Source: CAZGOM01 sp964542875
GTDB taxonomy: Bacteria > Planctomycetota > Phycisphaerae > Phycisphaerales > Phycisphaeraceae
Reading direction: 5' to 3'
DNA length: 37,909 nucleotides
NCBI GenBank assembly: GCA_964542875.1
Contig: CAZIWA010000049.1
Coordinates: 1 to 37,909 of the forward strand
The translations under genes were made by a program, and so were the position numbers. The notes beneath the pieces are model-generated. The model was not told the DNA's origin. It did no database searches and saw only the letters and a list, made by a program, of their open reading frames with translations. Positions 33,380 to 37,909 of this stretch are shown piece after piece. Position 1 is the first letter of the stretch, and every line of letters starts with the position of its first letter.

Positions 33380-34383
33380 CCAACCCCACCCAACCCCTTC
33401 GCTTTGGCGTCATCGGCTGCGGCACCATGGCCGCCACCGTCCATGTTCCCAACATGCACGCCCTCCCCGGCGCATCCACCGTCGCCTACTGCGACCTCGA
33501 CGAATCCAAAGCCAAGGCCCTCCTGGATAAATTCGGCGGCCAATACACCACCACCGACCACAAACGCCTCCTGGCCGACCCCAACATCGACGCCGTCCTC
33601 GTCCAGATCGGCCCCAAAGCCCATCCCCAGTTCGTCATCCAGGCCGCCCAGGCCGGCAAGCATATCTTTGTCGAAAAACCTCTTTCCCTCACCCTTGAAG
33701 ACGCCATGGCATGCGTCCACGCCGTCGAGGCTGCAAACGTCAAATTCATCATCGGCACCTGCAACCGGCTGGCCCCCATGGTCAAGCTCGCCAAGCAGCT
33801 CTGCCCCACCCCGCGCCACAGCGTCATGCACGCCGCCTCCACCGTCACTCACGCCGCCTGCCACATGATCGATCTGGCCATCCACCTCTTCCACCCCTCC
33901 CCTCTGCTGCGCGTCTACGCCCAAGGCGGCGTCCATTTCTCCGGAGACCCCACCCGCCCCATCGACTCCTTCGCCGCCACGCTTTCCTTCGCCGACGGCA
34001 GCGTCTGCAGCTACTCCCAACACTTCCTCGTCGCCCCCGAAGAAGGCAAATACGGCATCAAACTTTTCGCCCCCGACACCGCCGTCCACATCCCCGACCG
34101 CTACATGGCCTGCCACCTCGAACGCAAAGGCGGACACAAACAATCCTGGCGCTACGAAGGCCACCCCATGTACCGCGGCCCCTTTGGCTACATGGGGCAC
34201 TACGACGAACTTGAAAACCTCTGTCATGCCATCCGCACCAACAGCCCCACCGCCATGCCCATCCGCGACGCCGCCCGCCAGGTCGCCGTCGAACTCGCCA
34301 TCATCCAAAGCGTCCAGCAAAACCAAGTCATCGACTTCCCCGCCTTCCTCACCGAAAACAACGCCACCCCCCTCATGGCGTAA
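33376..34383 (+). CDS. Gfo/Idh/MocA family NAD(P)-dependent dehydrogenase
   Basis: 335 aa. The N-terminal Rossmann fold begins RFGVIGCGTMAA (nucleotide motif GCGTMA, 14-19); YCDLDESKA follows at the end of the second strand, where Asp favours NAD. The family signature EKP is at 100-102. The C-terminal alpha/beta domain has HAACHMIDLAIHLF with the likely catalytic Asp and His. The reaction would be oxidation or reduction of a cyclic sugar or derivative, in step with the overlapping isomerase. No signal peptide. Confidence 0.92.
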   Translation: MTNPTQPLRFGVIGCGTMAATVHVPNMHALPGASTVAYCDLDESKAKALLDKFGGQYTTTDHKRLLADPNIDAVLVQIGPKAHPQFVIQAAQAGKHIFVEKPLSLTLEDAMACVHAVEAANVKFIIGTCNRLAPMVKLAKQLCPTPRHSVMHAASTVTHAACHMIDLAIHLFHPSPLLRVYAQGGVHFSGDPTRPIDSFAATLSFADGSVCSYSQHFLVAPEEGKYGIKLFAPDTAVHIPDRYMACHLERKGGHKQSWRYEGHPMYRGPFGYMGHYDELENLCHAIRTNSPTAMPIRDAARQVAVELAIIQSVQQNQVIDFPAFLTENNATPLMA

Positions 34384-34407
34384 GAGGGTTCTTCCTACCT
34401 CTTGCTT

Positions 34408-34435
34408 CATAATTCATAACTCGTAATTCATAATT
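34408..34435. repeat. 7-base tandem array, unit CATAATT (4 copies)
   Basis: CATAATT, CATAACT, CGTAATT, CATAATT, ending 12 bases before the ATG of the DUF1445 gene. Unlike the other arrays it is AT-rich. I recall the same wording (TAATTCGTAATTC) from Nostoc and Anabaena intergenic repeats. Confidence 0.88.
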
Positions 34436-34447
34436 CCACTTCCCCCC

Positions 34448-35209
34448 ATGCCCTCCCCAGCCCAGACAGCCCGTCTCGCCATGCGCTCCGGCCAATGGAC
34501 CGCCCCCACGAAGCACACCCTCCCGGGTTACGCCAAGTGCAATCTTGTCGTCGTCCCCGAGTCTGACGCCTCCGACATGCTGCTTTTTTGCCGGCAAAAC
34601 CCCATCGCCTGTCCGTTGATCGAAACCCTGGCGCCCGGCCGATACGAGCCCACCGGCTGCGCCCCCGGGGCCGACCTGCGAACGGATCTTTCCCGCTACG
34701 CCGTCTATCTTGATGGCCTCCGCCAGCCCGACGTCACCGACATCCGTCACCTCTGGCGGCCAGACCTCGTCTGTTTCCTCATCGGCTCCGGCACCACGTG
34801 GGACCCCGCGCTTGAAGACGCCGGTATCCCGCGATCCCAAACCTGGCTCTTCACCACCGCCATCCCCACCCTCCCCGCGGGAAAAATCCACGGCCCCACC
34901 GTCGTCACCATGCGCCTGATGGCCCCCGATCACATCCCCCTGGCCACCCGGATCACCTCCCGGTTCGCCCGCTTCCATGGCGGTCCCATCCACACCGGCT
35001 CACCGGAATCCATCGGCGTTGATTTTGCCACCCCCCTCGTCGGCCCGCCCATCACATGCCTTCCCCCCGGTCTCACCCCCGTCTTCTGGGCATGCGGCGT
35101 CACCCCTCAGGCCGCCGCTCAGGCCAGCAGACTCCCCTTTATGATCACCCACGCCCCCACCCACGCCTTCGTCACGGACATGACGCTTGAACAAGCGCAG
35201 CGGCTCTAA
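34448..35209 (+). CDS. Putative hydro-lyase, DUF1445 / D-glutamate cyclase-like family
   Basis: 253 aa, full family length. The signature near the C-terminus, ACGVTPQAAAQASRL followed by PFMITHAPTHAFVTD, is the strongest match to this family, with ARFHGGPIHTGSPESIGV before it and CNLVVVPESDASDMLLFC near the start. The eukaryotic relative is mitochondrial D-glutamate cyclase; bacterial members (YcsI type) are annotated as hydro-lyases of unknown substrate. It lies 64 bases after the dehydrogenase gene, with a heptamer array instead of a ribosome binding site, so it may be the last operon gene or a separate unit. Confidence 0.88.
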   Translation: MPSPAQTARLAMRSGQWTAPTKHTLPGYAKCNLVVVPESDASDMLLFCRQNPIACPLIETLAPGRYEPTGCAPGADLRTDLSRYAVYLDGLRQPDVTDIRHLWRPDLVCFLIGSGTTWDPALEDAGIPRSQTWLFTTAIPTLPAGKIHGPTVVTMRLMAPDHIPLATRITSRFARFHGGPIHTGSPESIGVDFATPLVGPPITCLPPGLTPVFWACGVTPQAAAQASRLPFMITHAPTHAFVTDMTLEQAQRL

Positions 35210-35318
35210 CCCATCTTTGCAATGCAATTGTGAGGGAGGATGCCTGAAGTGGTTTCTGAACCTGCCCCGGAATCCGTTGCGCCACCATCATCAGAAGCAC
35301 GCACGACGGCCAGCCGTA

Positions 35319-35741
35319 TTAAGCCTGATCCTTTGCCCGCACATCAAACCGGTTGTAGAGCCATGCGCAGCTTGCCACAGTGCCCACGTACCAAACCAAC
35401 GTCGTCAGCACCAGCGCCGGAAGGATCGACATTCTCGTCAAAAGCAGCGTCCAGAACACATTCAAAAGCACACCGACGGCGAGGGTGAACGCGCAGCTCG
35501 CCGCGCCCGAGGCCAGCGTCACCCAGATCACCGTCCGTGTCACCGGGAATTGCTTGCGGGAAAACAGCCACGTCACCGAGCCTTCGGCGAACATCAGCGC
35601 AGACATCGCCGACAAGCCCACTGCGATCACCAATGACAACGCCCCCACTCCTTGCAGCACCGAAAGCATCAGCGCAGCCACCAGCCAGAAGGCCAGCGAG
35701 CCAAGCCAGAACCAGAATGTCATGCGTGTCGATGTCGTCAT
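35319..35741 (-). CDS. Small four-helix membrane protein, GtrA-like
   Basis: 140 aa from the ATG at 35741; the frame is open to 35786 but the extra residues are polar and lack a start signal. Four hydrophobic segments are visible (FWLGSLAFWLVAALMLSVL, LSLVIAVGLSAMSALMF, WVTLASGAASCAFTLAVGVLL in part, ALVLTTLVWYVGTVASCAWL). The phrases WLFSRKQFPV and LYNRFDVR resemble the conserved N/R-F turns of the GtrA family, proposed flippases or translocases of lipid-linked sugars. The assignment is by pattern only. Divergent from the SGNH gene at 35845. Confidence 0.6.
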   Translation of the reverse strand: MTTSTRMTFWFWLGSLAFWLVAALMLSVLQGVGALSLVIAVGLSAMSALMFAEGSVTWLFSRKQFPVTRTVIWVTLASGAASCAFTLAVGVLLNVFWTLLLTRMSILPALVLTTLVWYVGTVASCAWLYNRFDVRAKDQA

Positions 35742-35844
35742 AGAGTTGATAGATCGCTCGTATACTCTACTATCGGCACAATCCACCGGTTATCACCAGA
35801 CGGATAAAACTTTTTTTCTTCCCTTTAATCGACCCCCACCCCAC

Positions 35845-36525
35845 ATGACCAACCAGCCCACAACCGCCCTTACCCGCCTCCAGACCCTCCTCAAAGACCC
35901 CACCCCCATCAACTGGGTTTTCGCCGGCGACAGCATCACCCACGGCGCCTTCCACACCTTCGGCCAGCGCGACTACACCGAGCACTTCACCGAACGCCTG
36001 CGCTATGAAATCGGCCGCCGGCTCGACTGCGTCATCAAAACCGGCATTTCCGGCTGGAAAATCACCGATATCCAAAAACACCTTCAGCGCGTCATCCTGG
36101 ACTTTAAACCCCAGGTTGTCTCCATCAACATCGGCGTAAACGACTCCAAGCTCGGCCCCGCCCCGGAAAACATCCGCACCTTCGAAACTGCCTACCGCGA
36201 CGTCCTGGATAAAACCAACGCCGCCCTCAACAACCCCGTTCTCATCATCCACGTCCCCCAGCCCATCTACGAAGACAATACCCCCCGACTCCAGACCCTC
36301 CCCCTGCTCACCCCGATCATCCGAACCCTCGCCCAGGACTACAACGCCATCCTCGTCGACCACGACACCGAGTGGCGCAAGAACACCTTCACCTACTGGC
36401 TTAACGACGCCCTTCACCCCAATTACCACGGCCACCGCAAAATGGCGCATACACTATTGAAGGCGCTGGACCTCTACGACATCGAAAAAAGCTACGTCTG
36501 CAAGCTCGACGTCCCCCACGCCTGA
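35845..36525 (+). CDS. Cytosolic SGNH/GDSL-type hydrolase
   Basis: 226 aa from the ATG at 35845; the longer frame upstream is antisense to the membrane protein gene and is not used. Blocks: FAGDSITHG with Ser30, Gly in KTGISGWK, IGVND with the conserved Asn, and DALHP with Asp188 and His191. No signal peptide, unlike the other SGNH gene at 15333, so it should deacylate a substrate in the cytoplasm, possibly an acetylated sugar. It is followed after 24 bases by the FmdB-like gene, so the two are probably one transcript. Confidence 0.9.
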   Translation: MTNQPTTALTRLQTLLKDPTPINWVFAGDSITHGAFHTFGQRDYTEHFTERLRYEIGRRLDCVIKTGISGWKITDIQKHLQRVILDFKPQVVSINIGVNDSKLGPAPENIRTFETAYRDVLDKTNAALNNPVLIIHVPQPIYEDNTPRLQTLPLLTPIIRTLAQDYNAILVDHDTEWRKNTFTYWLNDALHPNYHGHRKMAHTLLKALDLYDIEKSYVCKLDVPHA

Positions 36526-36549
36526 AAGAAAAAAGAAAGGAGCTCCCTC

Positions 36550-36852
36550 ATGCCGACCTACGTCTATGAAACCATCAGCGATGATCCCGATGAAGTCGAA
36601 ACCTTCGAGATCATGCAAAAAATGAGCGATGCCCCGCTCACCCAGCACCCGCTGAACGGCAAACCCTGCCGCCGGGTCATCACCGCGCCCAACTTCAACG
36701 TGGACCAGTCCCCCACCAAGCAGAAAAAGCAGCTCTCCAACGAAAACCTGGGCCGCCTGGGCTTCACCAAGTACGAAAAACAAGGCGACGGCCAATACGT
36801 CAAAACCGCCGGCAAAGGCCCCGACCTCATCAAAAAAGGCCAGGGAGAATAA
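36550..36852 (+). CDS. FmdB-like small protein that has lost its zinc-ribbon cysteines
   Basis: 100 aa. The start MPTYVYE and the later FEIMQKMSDAPLTQHPLNGKP follow the FmdB / CxxC-CxxC-SSSS family outline (MPTYEYxCxxCG..FE..Q.MSDxPL..CPxCG), but all metal-binding cysteine positions are replaced: TISDDP in the first pair and HPLNG in the second. Only one Cys remains, in KPCRRV. The C-terminal half is basic and disordered-looking. AAGGAG lies 6 bases before the ATG. The family name comes from a putative formamidase regulator, but the function is unknown. Confidence 0.8.
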   Translation: MPTYVYETISDDPDEVETFEIMQKMSDAPLTQHPLNGKPCRRVITAPNFNVDQSPTKQKKQLSNENLGRLGFTKYEKQGDGQYVKTAGKGPDLIKKGQGE

Positions 36853-36891
36853 CCCCGCGCCCCGTGTTCCCGTGCCTCACTCTGCTCTTTC

Positions 36892-36940
36892 GGACCAGAC
36901 CCCGGACCTTAGGCCCCAGACCCTACGTCCAAGAACCCTT
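36892..36940. repeat. 7-base degenerate tandem array (about 7 units)
   Basis: GGACCAG, ACCCCGG, ACCTTAG, GCCCCAG, ACCCTAC, GTCCAAG, AACCCTT: the phase is kept but no two units are identical, so this is probably an old, decayed array. It lies between the FmdB-like gene and tRNA-His. Confidence 0.6.
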
Positions 36941-36980
36941 GAATTCCCCCACCACCTAGTTACAATAGCGCGCCCTAGAC

Positions 36981-37054
36981 GGAGGCCATAGCTCAATTGG
37001 CAGAGCACAAGGTTGTGATCCTTGGGGTTGCGGGTTCGAGCCCCGTTGGCCTCC
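36981..37054 (+). tRNA. tRNA-His, anticodon GTG
   Basis: A full cloverleaf: encoded G-1 at 36981 (the mark of bacterial tRNA-His), acceptor GAGGCCA with TGGCCTC, discriminator C at 37054, D arm GCTC/GAGC, anticodon arm CAAGG-TTGTGAT-CCTTG with anticodon GTG, and T arm GCGGG-TTCGAGC-CCCGT. The 3-prime CCA is not encoded. Confidence 0.97.
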
Positions 37055-37067
37055 CTTAAGCACAGTG

Positions 37068-37093
37068 AAACCCCCGAACACTCGGGGGTTTTT
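37068..37093 (+). terminator. Rho-independent terminator of tRNA-His
   Basis: A perfect 10-base stem (AAACCCCCGA at 37068-37077, complement 37082-37091), loop ACAC, T run 37089-37093. It lies 13 bases after the tRNA. Confidence 0.9.
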
Positions 37094-37125
37094 CGTTAGG
37101 CCGAGTCCCCAAACTCGGAGAAGCA

Positions 37126-37160
37126 TGCCATGTTCTCGTCCGCGTGAGCATGTCTTGCTC
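37126..37160. repeat. Dispersed hairpin repeat, copy 4
   Basis: CATGTTC, then TCGTCCGCGT, then GAGCATG, then TCTTGCTC. One T-G wobble occurs in the arm. It lies between the tRNA terminator and the SRAP gene. Confidence 0.85.
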
Positions 37161-37255
37161 GCGCCAACGGAATCCCGCAAGCCTGCTTCCCTGAATTTGG
37201 ACTGCACCTTTCACTTTCCATCATCAACCCCTTTCCAGAAAACACCTTACCTCCC

Positions 37256-37909
37256 ATGTGCGGCCGATTCGTCCTTCTTAACGACCCATACCTCGCAGCC
37301 TTCTGGCAGGAAATGGACGAGCTTTTTGGCGATCACTACAACATCGCCCCCTCCCATCGGGTTCGCATTGCCGTCCATGCCGAAAACACCCGCATGCTCC
37401 CCGCCAGCGCCACCTGGGGCTTTACCTCCGCCTACCGCCCCGGCCTCACCATCAACGCCCGCGCGGAAACCATCATTGAAAAGCCCATGTTCCAGCAAGC
37501 CCTCCAGCGCCGCCGCTGCCTCGTCCCCGCGCACGGCTGGTACGAATGGCAAACCCAGGGCTCCCGCAAGCAACCCCAGTACATTCACCGGCAGGACCGC
37601 AGCTTCCTCACCTTCGCCGGCATCCTCCAGCCCGGCCCCGCAGGCCAGCCGCCTAACCTCGCCATCATCACCACCGCGGCCACCCCGGCCCTGTCCCACA
37701 TCCACGACCGCATGCCCGCGATCATCCCGCAAAGCCGCTGGGCCCAGTGGCTTCACCCCAAGACTCCAACCCCAGACCTCCAGACCCTGCTGACCCCTTT
37801 CACGGACCCCGTCATCATCGCCCACCCCGTCTCCGGCAACGTCGGCAACCCCCGCGCCAACGATCCCTCCCTCATCCAGCCCGTCACCCCGCCGCAGCCC
37901 GAACGCGGC
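37256..37909 (+). CDS. SOS response-associated peptidase (SRAP / YedK / HMCES family), 3-prime end cut off
   Basis: 218 residues are visible and the frame is still open at the window edge. The family protects abasic sites in single-stranded DNA by forming a thiazolidine crosslink through Cys2. Seen: MCGRF with Cys2 exposed after Met removal, YNIAPS, INARAET with the conserved Asn, the catalytic Glu in PAHGWYEW, and His in HDRMP. The near-complete length suggests only a few residues are missing. No Shine-Dalgarno sequence; preceded by the hairpin repeat copy 4. Confidence 0.95.
   Translation, partial: MCGRFVLLNDPYLAAFWQEMDELFGDHYNIAPSHRVRIAVHAENTRMLPASATWGFTSAYRPGLTINARAETIIEKPMFQQALQRRRCLVPAHGWYEWQTQGSRKQPQYIHRQDRSFLTFAGILQPGPAGQPPNLAIITTAATPALSHIHDRMPAIIPQSRWAQWLHPKTPTPDLQTLLTPFTDPVIIAHPVSGNVGNPRANDPSLIQPVTPPQPERG

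Noticed and set aside
35751..35780. Sigma-70-like promoter for the SGNH gene at 35845 (TTGATA ... TATACT)
   Set aside because: TTGATA at 35746 and TATACT at 35761 are only 9 bases apart, so they cannot serve as a -35/-10 pair.

Overview
The window looks like chromosomal DNA of a planctomycete, most likely class Phycisphaerae. This is inferred from gene families, without a phylogeny. The grounds are four prepilin-type N-methylation proteins with the H-X9-DG-like tail common in that phylum, a zinc-ribbon membrane protein with the CWSCGYNLRG..CPECG signature, very C-rich third codon positions, and many genes without a clear Shine-Dalgarno sequence. There are 30 protein genes, two of them cut by the window edges, and one tRNA-His. 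I see no phage, CRISPR array or transposase gene.

Region by region. 0-7.4 kb (+ strand): the tail of an unidentified gene, two tandem paralogous prepilin genes, ilvC (branched-chain amino acid synthesis), a third prepilin, a rhomboid protease with a TPR-type tail, and a membrane-anchored NUC1-type nuclease. 7.4-9.1 kb (+): an unrecognised 250-aa protein and an HpcH/HpaI-type aldolase. 15.2-9.2 kb (- strand): class I DAHP synthase, zinc-ribbon membrane protein, Ser/Thr kinase and ComEC; kinase and comEC overlap by 4 bases. 15.3-17.2 kb (+): a secreted SGNH hydrolase and a PduO-type cobalamin adenosyltransferase. 22.9-17.5 kb (-): a 1577-aa exported PQQ-like propeller protein and a glycine-rich RRM protein. 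24.3-23.0 kb (-): a PhyH-type dioxygenase and a CMD-family protein. 24.6-29.8 kb: an oligogalacturonate-lyase-like propeller (+), an ankyrin protein (-) and a large cytosolic putative carbohydrate enzyme (+). 29.8-35.2 kb: an AraC regulator (-) divergent from a putative sugar-catabolic operon (DHDPS/NAL lyase, prepilin, sugar isomerase/epimerase, Gfo/Idh/MocA dehydrogenase, then a DUF1445 hydro-lyase). 35.3-37.9 kb: a GtrA-like membrane protein (-), SGNH hydrolase and FmdB-like protein (+), tRNA-His, and an SRAP/YedK gene running off the end.

How genes may work together (inference). Aldolase, lyase, isomerase, dehydrogenase, hydro-lyase and oligogalacturonate-lyase-like genes fit breakdown of uronates or other plant or algal sugars, with a prepilin placed inside one such operon. 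ComEC, the anchored nuclease and the prepilins are the kinds of part used in DNA uptake, although no pilus motor or prepilin peptidase is in view.

The most unusual signal is between genes. At least ten intergenic sites carry degenerate tandem arrays with an exact 7-base period but a different heptamer at each site. They resemble the heptanucleotide STRR repeats I recall from cyanobacteria. In addition there is a four-copy dispersed hairpin (arms CATGCTC/GAGCATG), a 172-base element with long imperfect terminal inverted repeats, and a nested-palindrome element after the oligogalacturonate-lyase-like gene. The first two prepilin genes share a promoter-like block that abuts the start codon, which suggests leaderless transcripts.
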